Position numbers and translations under genes: made by a program
Origin: Paramacrobiotus metropolitanus
Lineage: Eukaryota; Tardigrada; Eutardigrada; Parachela; Macrobiotidae
Length of the DNA stretch: 64,000 nucleotides
Reading direction: 5' to 3'
Assembly (NCBI RefSeq): GCF_019649055.1
Contig: NW_026570359.1
Coordinates: 245,535-309,534, forward strand
The notes under the pieces: generated by a model
Told to the model about the DNA's origin: nothing
The model's database searches: none
The model's input: the letters and a program-made list of their open reading frames with translations, nothing else
In this document: positions 25,568 through 37,839 of the stretch, piece after piece
Layout: the number at the start of each line of letters is the position of its first letter
Position numbering within the stretch: the stretch's first letter is position 1

Positions 25568-28500
25568 GATCAAGTCTATAAAAGCGCGAAAAATGCCGGG
25601 AATCAGAAATTTAAATAGATAAATCAAACAATAAATCAGAAAATTAAATAGCTAAATTGAAAAATAATTCCGAAAATTAGGCGATAAAATAAAGAAATAC
25701 TCGGGCACAAAAAAATATAACCGGCAAAATTAGGAGTTACAACCTTGGCTTATTCTGGCTGTAAAATAAAGAACTTTATCTTTTGCCCAAAAATAAACTG
25801 TTTTCAGTTTAAAAAAAATAAAAATTTTATTTTTAAAAGCGAATCAGAAACGTTGGCGATTTTTTTTACACGTTAAAGTATTATTTTTTGCATCTTCGAC
25901 AGTTAAATAATCTATTTCCAAATATCAGCAATTAATTTTTATACAAAAAACGGAAGAAAATTCAACAAAAGCAGCAAAAGAAATACGTACTGGCTGTTTC
26001 TCATACACGAACAACAATCTAATAAAAGCACCTAATTAACGATCGATTGCACGAGCGGCTTCGGTTATTTCAGTCAACCCGAGCACACCGCTGGTGGCTA
26101 ACGGTAAAATCAGATTAATCCCGATAAACATCACCCACAAACCCTAATTCGCCCAAATTCAAATCCGATTTAATACACTGGTAAAATTTTTATCAAAGAC
26201 GAACGGCTTCGCCATCAGGCATCAAGAATCACCATAAAAAAGGCCGCGTTATCAGACATCAAAGGTCACACGAAGAAACCTTGTGCTGGCAAATGTGGAC
26301 GCCAATTACAAATATTTTTAACCGATCGTGACCCGCCAGAAATAGTAACCTTGTCGCAATTAACGATTGCAAGAAACTCAACTTTCGTATAGATGTTTCA
26401 ACAGATTTTAATGCCGAACGCATCGTGAGCAATCCATTTAATCCATCCATCATGGAAAACACATGAGCTGGTGAAAAATCAGCCGGGGTATTGATTAGCT
26501 CAGTCGTTTACTATTGATATTGGGAAAAGAAATACAAATATATACGCGGTACATTATAAGTGCCGGAATCCAAGGGATGAATGAGTACCCGCGTTGAAAA
26601 TCAAATAAGCCCCAACGTCGATCAAACAACCGACGGCACGCGGCAATTCGTGCAATAATTGTTGAAGTTTTATACGTACGTACAGCGTGCGTATTTTCTG
26701 ATCGCAACCGGAAATGAAAAGCCTTATCAGTGCACAATTAGATCAAATTAACCCCATATAACTGCACTGAAAACTGCCGCTAAAAATCACAAGAAAACCA
26801 GAAGAAAAGCTATCTGCTTTGCTGTTCCATTAAATTTTCGCAGCGTACACTTTTATAATTGTACAAATTATTATACTATTTTAAATTTTTTAAATCTATC
26901 TTTTATAATTGCACGAATTGTGTCGTGTTATTTTTTTCCATACACAAGGAACTTTCGAAACAGCGAATGCTACTAGAGTAACATTACACAAGCTGACCAG
27001 CAGCAGCGTAACATAAAATTACTGTAATTATGCGTATGTGAATAATCGTGCTCGCTTGAATTCATAAATCCATTTTAATAAATAATTTATAAATAGCCGA
27101 CGTCGTGACATGCGCAGTTTGTATTGATGTAAGTAAACAAAAACACGTTCTACAGCCGATCGACTGAAGAAAACTGGTTTTTTAAGCACATGATTACGGC
27201 AAAACGACGAGCCTTTACTGGCAAAAATTCCGTGTTCCATCGTAACCATTTATACGGATTTACTGTAAGATTTCACAACAAGAACAACTGCGCACCTCTG
27301 CTAAAAAGGCAAAATTAACTACCAGATTAAAAGTGTAAAATACCTGTGTTCCTATGTACCGACGGCAAAATTCCAAGATTTCCATCACAGTAATGAATAT
27401 TATTAATAATACGAGTAAATGCGCTTCAGTGCACAACGTAACTGTACTACAGGCTTTCAACTGCGGGAGCTTCTGCTAATGCCAACAATTTAATCAAGAA
27501 TTCCCAGCTGATCGGCTTTCATTCGGAATGCACCAATAACTACTACAATATTACAACTGAGTAAATACTGGAGCGTAGCCGCTGTACGCTGTAGTCGCTG
27601 ATAAGCTGATTAGTGATTACGCTCTACGGCGAACCACCAGGCACGTCCACCGGCAAAATTAAGTCAGCACTCATCTGATCAATATTATCATTATTATGTA
27701 TAAAACCGTGCAAACGCCGAGAATCTCGCGAATACAAATTTCGTAATCGTGCCACTAAAAAACGGAACTGCTCGAAAAAAAATTTAAATAAAAGCCAGTC
27801 AAAATTTCTGTTGTTTCTTAAACTTTTACTTAATTAATTGTCACTTTTTTATTGATTAATATCTTTATTAATTATTATATTTTGGTTAAGCTGGGTTGTA
27901 TTTTCTTAAATTATGAATTAATTTCTCGAAAAATATTAATGTTAATTAATATACATTATTTTTTGGAAGGTTCAAAATAAATCAAAAATAATTTATGTTA
28001 AAAAATAATCAATTCATATGCATCTGAAAAAAACAGTAAATCTTCCTGTAAAAAATTAAGCTGCAAACCAGCAAACAGCTGACAAAACCAGCAAACAGCT
28101 GTTGAATGTGTATAACGCAGTGTACAGGTTATCACTGTACGGTGTAGGCATAAACAGCAAAAAGCAGCAAAACCGCAGCAACCCGCAAACTGGAAGTCTG
28201 AAGTTGCAGCACAAAGTTGCGGCATAACCTTCTTAACAGCCCGTACAATTTCAGTATTTACCTTTCGCGTACGATTGCCGTAACAGTTAGCTATCTGGAG
28301 AAACAGGGAGAGGATCAAGAAACCGCTGGTCCGCTGTATGTTGACAAAACAACGGGAAAATCCATGGGAATCTGCTGTAGCCTGTAGCGACGCGCAGTTA
28401 TGCGTAATCCTGCAGCTGATGACGTCCTGATTGCATCCACCGCGGACGGACCGTCAGATAGGATGCGGAATACCAAAAACGTTCTTCCAAAATGTTCAAG

Positions 28501-29018
28501 GAATACCACAAAAGAAAACAGATGGTCGAAAAGTGGAGTAGAAGCAGAAAGATGAGAAACTTGCTGTTACTCTCGCAAGCGATAAATGAAAAGACGGAGA
28601 AACGACGGTGATTGGCAAATTGTTGACTGCAGGAGTGCAGGCGCTGCAGGGCTGCCGTTGCGCAGCAGCCGCACCGGGCGGTTGGACTGGTGTTACCGCT
28701 CAGTGAATTCATAAGGGCTCGGCTCGCTACGGCTGTTTTGCGAAATCAAGAAACTGAAAAATGCAGTAAACAGCAAACTGCAAAGACAGCAAAGTGAGCA
28801 AAGCTCACAATTTGGAATTTTTCAGTTCTTCTGTTCTTGGTTTTTTTTGTGGCAAATTAGTAAACATCTTTTCCTTTTTTTCTCTTGGGCTTTAAAATTC
28901 AAATCACCTTCAGGAATTTCTTTGAGGATAGACATGCGACTGATCAGTTGTGATTATTTCGCGTTTGTGAATTTTTTGTGAATTTAAGTTTATTTTCGGG
29001 AATATTTTCGATTTCACC
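25568..29018. other. Mostly non-coding; SLC6 upstream region to DDX28 start
   Basis: Intergenic between the divergent SLC6 (-) and DDX28-like (+) genes, so it should contain both promoters. Short direct repeats (AAACCAGCAAACAGCTG twice near 28066-28100) are present. One possible isolated exon is listed separately at 26043-26148. Nothing else could be supported. Confidence 0.4.
26043..26148 (-). CDS. Possible isolated membrane-protein exon
   Basis: On the minus strand, after an AATTAG acceptor, one frame reads LWVMFIGINLILPLATSGV and continues to LGLTEITEAARAID. This is a hydrophobic helix in a patch less AT-rich than its surroundings. No partner exon was found, and the donor (GTTAAT) is weak. 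It may be an orphan exon, a gene relic or chance. I do not recognise a family. Confidence 0.22.
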
Positions 29019-32000
29019 ATGCTTCTCTCATCCCGACTCCTCTCCATCATCCGCCATCTCCCGACCATCCGCCGCTATCCAGATCTGCAGAAAACATGTG
29101 GCTTCTCAACTGTATCCCATCAGCTGGACACTCCTCGTGTCCTGCCAGAAACTCTTGTCCCGCGAACCCCCCTGGGTTCCTCGCGCGCTTCTTCCCATCC
29201 CCCAACCTTCTCCACTGTCTTCGCTCAACGAAATTTCTCCGTCTCGGCATGTCTATTCCCCGGACGCGAGATGCGGCATACGCGCTCCCAGGATGAGGAG
29301 TTCGCCGAGCACACACCCTCCGGCCTCCCAATTATCCGCCTCCCCACCCGTCTCCAGGGGAAGGTGAAGCGGGTCGCGGAGCGCAAACGGCAGCTGGATG
29401 AATGGGCGCGGGAGGATCGGCGCCGCATCAGTGAGCGGCCCCTGGTGATCGCCTGCAAGAACCGCGAATTTAACCACCGTCTGGGAGCCCCTCTGGCGTT
29501 GCCCAAGGGGCGCAAGGGACACAAGATCACCCATCCCAAACAAAATCCACGGTAAGGAAATCAGAAAACCATGGTTTCTTTATAGGCAGGAATTGCACAA
29601 TATGCTCACTAGTCACTGCGGCCATTAAATTGTGCATGTTTAAAAAATGAACTGATTTAAAATTGTCATCATTGCGGCTTGTGATTTCTGTTCGTACTAC
29701 ACCAAATTATTAATAATATTAATATCTTCAGATTTTGTGTAAAGCATAAGTCGAGCGGAGATATTGTTCAAATAATTATTATTCTGTGCCAATTTATTTC
29801 AAATATCACTTGAACAGTAAAAAAAAACGTTAAAAAAATAAAAAAACAGAAGATCATTAAGAATTGGGTACCCTTATAGGCACCCCCTAAAACCCCCGTT
29901 TATTATAGGCACCCCTTTTCACACCCAGTTTATTATAGGCACCCTTTTCTGAATTTGAAGTTATAATAATATTATGTGAATGGATTTTAATTTACATATT
30001 CCAAAAATTATTTTATCATTTTATACAGTTGCTGTGACCGTTAAAACTTACTTTGGACAAAAGGTCAGTGTAATAGGGTTACACATACTGTACGTAATTA
30101 TTACATAGGTATCAATAATTATGTTCTCAGTACCGGCAAATATCATAATTATTATGGCGGGTTCAAGTAGCCCTCCGGTGTCGGGGCCATCGGAAGACCT
30201 AACTGATTTAGTATTCCCCTTGCTCGACAACGTCGCTGAACTGAAGGACGAATATCCTTCATTTGAAGCATTCGAGAAAGACTTTAAGACGTATCAGGAA
30301 GCGACGTTCCAAACATTCATAATACGACGGTCCGAAAAGTTCAAGAACGGAGAAGCTCTGGAGCCATCCCTTAAGTACAGAAAGTTTCTACGAATGCGTG
30401 CACCACAGAGAATACGAAAATAAAGGTGTTGGCGCTCGGACATTCACTCATAGCCGACGAAACCATCCTGAATGGTCCGCTGTCGCCGCACGTCCAACTG
30501 CAGCTGTCCATGCTGTACGGTGGCGAACAGAATCCGGGCACCGTAGTATTTCCGATTATCCAGCTTCAGTTGCCGGGTCTAATCAGTGCGGCCCGATGGT
30601 GTGTTCCTACATTGCTGAACTGATCTCTGGAGTGTCGCCGGCAAACACTGTATTCGCAAAAGCCTCAGCTCAAAGGGAATGGTTGGCAGAAGTTGCACAG
30701 GCTGAGAAAGTGTCCTAAACGGCTCGGGAGTAAGGCGGTGAATGAGCTGGCTACAGCGAAAGATGACCTTCTAGTCACAATAGAAGACGCCATACCAATT
30801 CGTTCTGCGCTGGCTGATTTGCCTAACCGTCCTATTATAGGCTGGAAAGAATGATGTATGTAACTCGACCGTCTCGACGCCAGAAAGAATCCTTATACTA
30901 TTATCCGAATAAAACTGCACTGCCATTTGAGAATACTAAATCTGTTATATATACATATATTAAATTAAAAAGGGTGCCTGTAATAAACGGGGTGTGAAAA
31001 GGGGTGCCTATAATAAACGGGGGTTTTAGGGGGTGCCTATAACGGTTTCCTTAAGAATTACCGTTTTCTCAAGAATCTCAACTAAAATTGTAAATTCGTT
31101 ATTTTAAAGTCCAGCGAGTTTTCGTAGTATAATGGCTACATTTTAGAGGTAACTGGTCGTTGCGCCCTTATCTGAACTATACATAATTCGATGCTGCACT
31201 TATCCACAATATGTTTTCATTTTTTTATCAGATGCATTATATTCTAAATATTATACTAGTAGAATACTAGGTAGAACTGCTTTGAATTGGTAAAGTGCAA
31301 AAAACAATAGTAAATAGCTTCTCAGCAGGAACCACGCAGCATTTTCTACCATTTTACGGTACCTCGTATTGAACGCGGTTGTTGGTCACTTGTTCAGATT
31401 CCTGACACTGAAGTTGGCGTCGCAAGGCTGGAAACAACCGAAAAGCAAGGGCGATTGGTTCCAGATCCGGCCCTACATCCCGTTCGGCGGCCATCCCTCC
31501 CTCTCCCACTCCTTCCACGACGAACAACCTGGCTTCGAAAAATTTCCCCTGCACCCCACCCTCCAACAGGCCCTCCGCGACTTCCAATTCGACGCGTCCA
31601 CGGCCATCCAGAACAGCGCCATCCCCCCGCTCCTGGCCGGGGAGAGCGCGGTGCTCTCGGCGGAGACGGGCAGCGGCAAGACCCTGGCCTACCTCTTGCC
31701 CACCCTGCACCGGCTCATGACGGAACCGCGCAGTCGGGAGTTCGCGCCCAATGCCCCGCGGGCGCTGGTGCTGGTGCCCAGTCGGGAGCTGGTGGACCAG
31801 GTGTTCGAGGTGGTGGGACGGGTGTTGCAGTATGATGAGGTGCTGCAGGTGGAGAAGCGGGTCGGCGGGGGCCGGCACTTCCGCAAGGTGAAGGAGCCGC
31901 AGACGGGGCGGGTGGATCTGCTTATTATCACTCCAGGTGAAGTTTTAATTTTAGCGATTTTTGTGAATTGTATTCCCGGGTTTTTTAAAAATACGATCCG

Positions 32001-35000
32001 ACATATTTTTTCGTAATTAGTGTTCACGTTTTTCACGTGCTCGCATCCTTCTGACATAGTCAGTAAGGTTGTACTGTGTCAGAAGGTTATAACGTAGAGC
32101 GATGGCTTAACGCAAGGTCCTTCCTTCCTGTAACAGTGAACACGCAAAATAGGTCTTGGGCAATACTGTAAAATTCATTCATCCATTTTTTACCGTTCTT
32201 TTTAATTTTTGCGCTGTATCACTGCTTAGGTTATGTGAATTCGCTGTTTAGTTTATTTTATTTGTGGGATTTCGCACGGTGACTATGTATCAACGCCGCT
32301 GTTTCCAGTAATTTTACTGACTGCGAACTTTAATTAAAAGATTAAATTAAATTCATCGACCGAAATAAAACGAAAAAATAAATTTCGTTTTTCTATCATG
32401 TACTACTTTACGTTTCCTATCATGTACTATCATATTTACACTAACCAATTTCAAATACCAGAGTACTTCAGCGTGGAATGAAGTGAAACGTAGTACAGTG
32501 GCGTTACTATGGCGTGAATTATGGCGGTATCGCTGTAACTTGCTGGAAGTTTTCGTGCAGGTTTCGAGTCGATGTTCATTTTTTTATTGTTTAATTAGTT
32601 TAATTGTTCGCTTTATCTTACGCACATAAGTAACGGTTTTAATAAGTACAGGCTGTACAGCCATTTGAAGTTGGACTTTTCGCTTTATTTAAATTTATTA
32701 AAGCCCAGCACGGATGAATATTGGCCGATGACTATTAAAAACTAAGTAATTCCAAGGATGTGTTGCTTTGCGGTCGCTTACATACTGTCATAATAAACCC
32801 GTACGTATGTTTAGTAATATAGATATTATGATACACTTTACATAAGTTAATCGAAACACGGACTGTCTACTTGTACATAGTATATACAGTACATAACTTG
32901 CAATGATCACTAACGTGATGATGACTATAACGTGTTAAGTTACATGAATTTTTACTTTGTATTGTACTCGTACAGATACTTATTAGTTATTGTTAAGTAG
33001 CAGCTCAGATATTTCTGCTGTTTTCGGTCAAGTTGTGTTAGGACAGTGTGCATTTCTTATCGCGTCCATGGTAACAAGCTTATGATTGACCACTGGACCT
33101 AGACAAACGATTTTGGCAAAAAGTCAACAATCTTGGATCCACCGCTACACCTAGAGAATTTTGATGTACTTTAAAGCAACAAAATTGGTGAAGTAGAAGC
33201 CGAGATCCTTTGCCTCAAAGGAGAGGGGCCGAAGTCCTGGCACAGATAATCAGTATTCATATAACAATGCGGCAACGCTATTGAGCGGTGCTTGTTATGG
33301 AAGTTCTCGTCTGTTGTCTCTTTGTGCGGTTAAAAACAAAAATAATAAGAATGTTAATGATAAAATAATCAGAAGCAGTCAAAAAATTACAAGAAACCTA
33401 AGAAAATCACAAGAAAGTGAAGTATTTATAAGAAAATAAAAAAGAAATAATTATAATAGAACCATAATGAACTGAAATTGCAGTTATAGAAAATCCGTTG
33501 CACAGCGGATAAGTTTCCTTCCCCTAGGTATCCTTTCCACCCTCCTGGCCAAGAACGCCTACACCCTCTCCCACATCCAGACGGTCATCCTGGACGAATG
33601 CGACACCCTCCTGGACGACTCCTTCAACCACCTGACCCGGGACTTCCTCTCCCGCATCCCGCTACACGAAGGCCCCCTCACCTGCCAACCGGCCGCCGAC
33701 GGCAGCCCGGACCCCACCACCCTCCACCAATCTCCCGCCGCCCAACTCCTCCTCGTCGGGGCCACCACCCCCCTCAGTCTCTCCAAAATCCTGGACGGAG
33801 TCGTCGATGTGGACACACTGGTGCGGATTAAAACGCAGCACACACACCGCATCCAGCCGCATGTCCTGCAGACGTTCCTGCGCGTGGGGAAGGATGAGAA
33901 GCCGGAGAAGCTGTTGCAGTTGGTGCGGGCGGACCAGAAGGGCGGGCTGGTGACCATGGTGTTCTGTGGGACGACGGCGGTGGCGAGTTGGCTGACGCGG
34001 TTCATGCAGGAGAACGGGCTGCCGGCGGAATTGATCGCCAAGTCGGTGCAGGCCGGGAATCGGGCGCAGCGGTACGCGGCGTTCCAGAAGGGCGGGATTA
34101 ATATTATGGTGAGTTGGTAGTGTTGTTGCTGTCCTCTTGGACTGACCAGGTGATTATTAAACTGTTATTCTGAATAAAAATATTCGTAATTTGGAGATTA
34201 TTTTAGGGACATTTTGTTGATATCGGTATTTTAAGATAAGTTTTTTCTTACGAAGATTTTGCAGATAATTATTTCATAGATTATTCTGTTAACTTTTTCT
34301 TTATTTATTTTAATGATAGGTTACGGTTTATGATTTTTTTATTGTAGGATTATTTTTATTTGATAAACGTTTATTTTATTCGGATTTTTAACAAGAGGTA
34401 GTTGGCTCCTCTGGCTGTCCGCTAGCTAGTTGAATACTTCGGTAATTATGTTGAAAACTTGAAAAGCGATTTTGTTGGTTGTTTGTGGCTTGATCAGTTC
34501 GTTAATAAGGAGTATCCGTGATGTAATGTAGTGTAGAGGCTCGACGGTTGCACTCAAAAATGCTGATAAATCGATCCGTATCAGGATACATCATTATTGT
34601 GCTTGATGAGATTCCCTCTAGTACGAATATTTTTGGCGATTTATAAAACATTATGGCTGCGTGCACGGGTAAACACGGGTGTTAGCTATTTGCACGGGTG
34701 AACTTTTTGGGTCCGCACGGGTGTTGGCTGTGGGCACGGAGTTTGGGAACGGGTGTTGGCTGGGAGCACGGGATTCCTGCACGAGCGCTGGCTGCATGCA
34801 CGGGTAATTTATTTAATTTTAAATTGTTTAAATAAAATTTTTTTACTAATAATTCAACGTATTCTATTCTTCAACGTATTCTATTATTCAACAAATTAAG
34901 TTTTGCTATTGTGATAGCGTGTTTCTTTCTTTATTACCATAACTGTGCGATGATTATTAATAAAAGAATGCTTCTATTCTTTTATTTCGATTTTTTAAAA

Positions 35001-36653
35001 TAATTACTATAGAAATCTGTCACAAAATCCATACTTTTTACCAAAAACACTGGTAAATACTAAGTAGTACCCGGTTCCATTCGAAACCACAGTAGTTTCG
35101 TAGACCGTACAATAAAACGGCCTCCATAAGTTTACTGAAACATGCCGTTTTAAAGGCGACGGCGTGCTGTACTCCGACGATGTCCTAAGCGCATCAAAAA
35201 CTTGCTTGCCGCAAAACCGGGTACTGCAAATTTTGTCGTATATCATAACTACTGTGTTACCAGCCATTAGTGCTTGCTAATACAGTGCTGTGTATTACTG
35301 TACTTGAAACAACTTGAAAGTCACAGTAAGAAGACTCGAATATCAAATCAGCCAACACTCAAACGTAAAAAAAATGTGAGAAACCGTGCACGCAGCCAAC
35401 ATCCCTGTAGACACCCGTGCACACAGTCAACACCAGTGTCCAAACTCCGTGCACGCAGCCAACACCCGTGCAGACACCCGTGCACGCAGCCAACACCCGT
35501 GTTTTCCCGTGCACGCAGCATCGACCTTTTATTTATAAAATTGTATTAGATTTAGTTTTTCGTTGTATTATATGTTCTGTAAATGTAAAGCTGATATCTC
35601 GTGAAGTGGTGGAAGGTGCGTTTGTCGATAAAGTGGAAATGTGAAAATCATATACTACTTCGAAGTATGCATTTAAATTATCTAGTGTTTCATGCTCTAA
35701 ATTGTGTAAGATTAAGAAAGCCGTCTTAAGATTCTCAAGCGGAAAGTGATAAGAGATCTGACGAGTTAGTTGGCGTACGCGTTTCCGTAACGATGGCGTC
35801 ATAACGCAAAAGAAATTATGACGCAGCTTTGTGGTGCTGGCATCAAGATTGACATCTACCGGTTGCTTTTCATCAGATAATGTAATTATTTCATTAAAGC
35901 CGAGTTATCGTTGCCGGCACATCAAGTTTTGAGTAACAATAGCGGAAAATTATAATTCCGTTTTAATTTATTTGAAACCAAGCTGGAACTATTAATTAAA
36001 AATTTTTATTGATTATTTAAAATTAAATTCAGATGACTTGTTTCGGGTAATAAGAAAAAATTAAAAATTTATAAAATTAAAGAAAACAATTACTTAATTC
36101 AAAAAATAAATTAAATAAAGAAAAAATTAAAGTAAAAGTAAATAAAACAATTAGTTAAGTAAAAAGATAAATTAAATACTCAAAAAATTTAATTGAATCC
36201 TGTTAAGTTTGAAATAAAATTCATGAAGAAGGCCTTAAACACTGACGAAGATTTGTGTGGTGACCTTAGGTGGGCACGGACGTGATATCGCGCGGCATCG
36301 ACACGACCTTCGTGGACCACGTGATCAACTACGACTTCCCGCGCGTGGTGTCGGACTACATCCACCGCGGGGGACGGGTGGGCCGGCTGGGCAGCGGGGA
36401 GCAGGGGCGGTCGCGGGGCCGCGGTGCCGGGCGCGTCACCAGCCTGGTGGCGGCCAAATGGGAGATCCCCACGGTACAGGCCATCGAGGAGGCCGTCCGC
36501 CGCACCACCGAGTTCCGCAACGTCAACGCCAACATCACGCGGGTGATGAATGCGCGGCACGGCGTGGACCCGCTGCCGGAGATCAGCGGGAAGGGCCGGC
36601 ATAAGTACGAGTTGAGTGAAGAGGAAACGGAGGGGCTGGAGAAGCTGTTCTGA
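29019..36653 (+). CDS. DDX28: DDX28-like mitochondrial DEAD-box RNA helicase
   Basis: An ATP-dependent RNA helicase; its vertebrate relative acts in mitochondrial ribosome assembly. Four exons: 29019-29551, 31398-31936, 33528-34108, 36270-36653. All junctions are GT-AG and phase-consistent, giving 678 residues. The N-terminus is arginine/serine-rich and basic ([20 protein letters not shown]), fitting a mitochondrial presequence. Family markers: [16 protein letters not shown] before the core, Walker A AETGSGKT, motif Ia [14 protein letters not shown], motif II DECD ([14 protein letters not shown]), motif III as GAT (LLVGATTP), MVFCGTTA, motif [10 protein letters not shown] and motif [17 protein letters not shown], the GAT motif and HR-GRVGR are features I associate with DDX28 rather than other DEAD-box proteins. 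The DECD spelling of motif II is a variant. Introns 1 and 3 carry transposons (29866-31050; about 34657-35524). The encoded protein looks intact. Confidence 0.94.
29866..31050 (+). mobile_element. MULE-type DNA transposon, 1.2 kb, with 9-base target duplication
   Basis: Near-perfect terminal inverted repeats of about 75 bases (starting TTATAGGCACCCCCTAAAAC) lie at 29874-29948 and 30970-31042. Each is extended by eight less-conserved bases starting with GG. The element is flanked by exact copies of TTAAGAATT at 29857-29865 and 31051-31059. A 9-base target duplication with long inverted repeats is typical of Mutator-like elements. Inside each repeat, the TTATTATAGGCACCCCTTTT unit recurs. The interior holds only pieces of a transposase-like gene (30121-30718), so it cannot move by itself. 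It sits in intron 1 of the DDX28-like gene, in the same orientation. Confidence 0.88.
30121..30718 (+). pseudogene. Truncated MULE transposase N-terminus plus Ulp1-like protease end
   Basis: Frame 1 (30121-30423) reads [19 protein letters not shown] then [10 protein letters not shown], like the N-terminal zinc-binding region of MULE transposases. After a one-base shift near 30390 the CVHH...GVGART continuation appears in another frame. The catalytic transposase core is absent. A second piece (about 30462-30718) reads [16 protein letters not shown] and then, after another shift, [18 protein letters not shown]. This resembles the catalytic Q...CG end of Ulp1/C48 cysteine proteases, which some MULEs carry. 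Two frameshifts and the missing core make this a dead, internally deleted gene. Confidence 0.65.
34657..35524. mobile_element. Second fold-back element, GCACGGGTGTTGGCTG repeats
   Basis: The left end (34657-34805) consists of degenerate copies of GCACGGGTGTTGGCTG. The right end (35386-35520) consists of CAGCCAACACCCGTGCACG copies, its reverse complement. The outermost parts pair best (GCTGCGTGCACGGG...AACACGGGTGTT). Exact copies of ATTTATAAAA lie just outside, at 34639-34648 and 35531-35540, and may be a target duplication. The interior has no recognisable transposase. It lies in intron 3 of the DDX28-like gene. The design matches the element at 3.2-5.0 kb, but the repeat word is unrelated. 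Confidence 0.8.
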
Positions 36654-36831
36654 GCGATTGAATGTGGCGGTGTGATTGGTTTTCGGATTTTGACGGTAAA
36701 GATTTAACTGCTGGTTCTGCTGTCGAGATGACCGTGTGGAATTGAAGCCAGATAAAATGTAATGCTTTCTGTGGGCAGTAGCCATTCGAATAGTATATAG
36801 CATCAGCTGTAAGCGCGGACACACTACAATG

Positions 36832-36989
36832 TAGGACTAAATGGTCGCATAGCCCCATACCCAGCATTCTGTACGCAAGCGGTGCAGTGCACTTGTACGA
36901 ACCGGATATTTTGAACTCAGTCGTACAGTGGACAGCGCTGCATTCGTACAGAATGTGGAGATTTTGGGTATGCGACCATTTCGTCCTAA
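36832..36989. repeat. Imperfect hairpin (fold-back MITE) of about 160 bases
   Basis: Two arms of about 70 bases are imperfect reverse complements. The left begins AGGACTAAATGGTCGCATAG and the right ends TATGCGACCATTTCGTCCT; both contain ATTCTGTACG. There is no coding capacity. It lies about 180 bases after the stop of the DDX28-like gene, so it may fall in its 3' UTR, where it could form a strong RNA hairpin. Confidence 0.75.
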
Positions 36990-37250
36990 GCTGTATGTGA
37001 TGGTTGATATGCCAAATTAAAAAATCAGCTAGAGTCTGTTTTCTTTTCGGGTGCAGAGACAAACCACTTCACACGGGTGTAGCGTTTTCTCCAACCACAG
37101 CTAGACTAAAATGCTGCGTAAAAGATTTCCAGTTTTCCGACCGATTATATCTAAAAAAATTTCCATAGCACAAGCCGACTGGAAAATTGAAAAATAAAAG
37201 AGTCAACTCAGTCGTAGACGGAGAACGCCGTTTTTCACGAACAGATTCTC

Positions 37251-37836
37251 TCAAGTGTGCTCTTCACTTTCTCCACCAAGCAAATCCCGCGCGATCTCCG
37301 GGAAATCATGAGTAAACAGACCCCGACGAATACTCAGAGGGATCTCGGTTATCTTGGTTATCCCACCGGCGGCATTGATCAGGCATTTCGCGACGTCCCA
37401 ATGGCACCCCATAGCATGCATAGTATGGGTTATGGGGCCGGTACCAGCGCCGGGCCTCTCCAAACAGCGATCATGGACGTAGCAGCAGTGATCGAACTTA
37501 TCCATCCATCCGCTCCGCGCGTTCCCGGCATTGCGGCCACAGTTGTGCCCGTAGTACGGCCGCTCGGCCGGGATACAGCACTGATAATCCCACCCACCCG
37601 GGCAGGCTCCGCTGACGAAGGCACAGCCGGTCGTGCCGGGATTGCTGATGGGACGGCACACGCCGGTCTTCCCGCGCGCATGGCATTGAGTGTACATACA
37701 ACACTGAAAATCTACCGGTCCCGGACAATGACCGCGGCTAAACCGACATCCACGGGCCAGAGGATTGCTGGTGTACGTACAGGCGCCGCGCAGTCGTTGC
37801 GGCGTCGAACGCGGGATAAGGGATGGTCGGGATTAG
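37251..37836 (-). CDS. Secreted phospholipase A2-like protein with two cysteine modules
   Basis: The minus-strand frame holds two related modules, roughly GACTYTSNPLARGC...CPGPVDFQCC and GVCRPISNPGTTGC...CPGGWDYQCC. They share the spacing C...SNP...GC.F..G.CPG..D(F/Y)QCC. A PLA2-like domain follows. YYGHNCGRN fits the calcium loop and DHCCYVHD carries the histidine-aspartate catalytic pair of secreted PLA2s, which cleave the sn-2 acyl bond of phospholipids. The stop is at 37251-37253. The frame is open only back to a TAA at about 37835-37837, with no ATG and no acceptor in the right phase just upstream, and no signal peptide was found. The 5' part is therefore missing, frameshifted or spliced in a way I could not see. 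The module motif resembles small cysteine modules found on other secreted enzymes (recollection, not searched). Confidence 0.7.
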
Positions 37837-37839
37837 CTG

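Noticed and set aside
28318-28712. Minus-strand frames of about 100 codons upstream of the helicase
   Set aside because: There is no family resemblance, and no phase-compatible splice sites support coding.
30121-30718. An extra exon of the DDX28-like helicase inside intron 1
   Set aside because: It lies between the inverted repeats of a MULE with a clear target duplication, and the helicase exons on either side join in phase without it.
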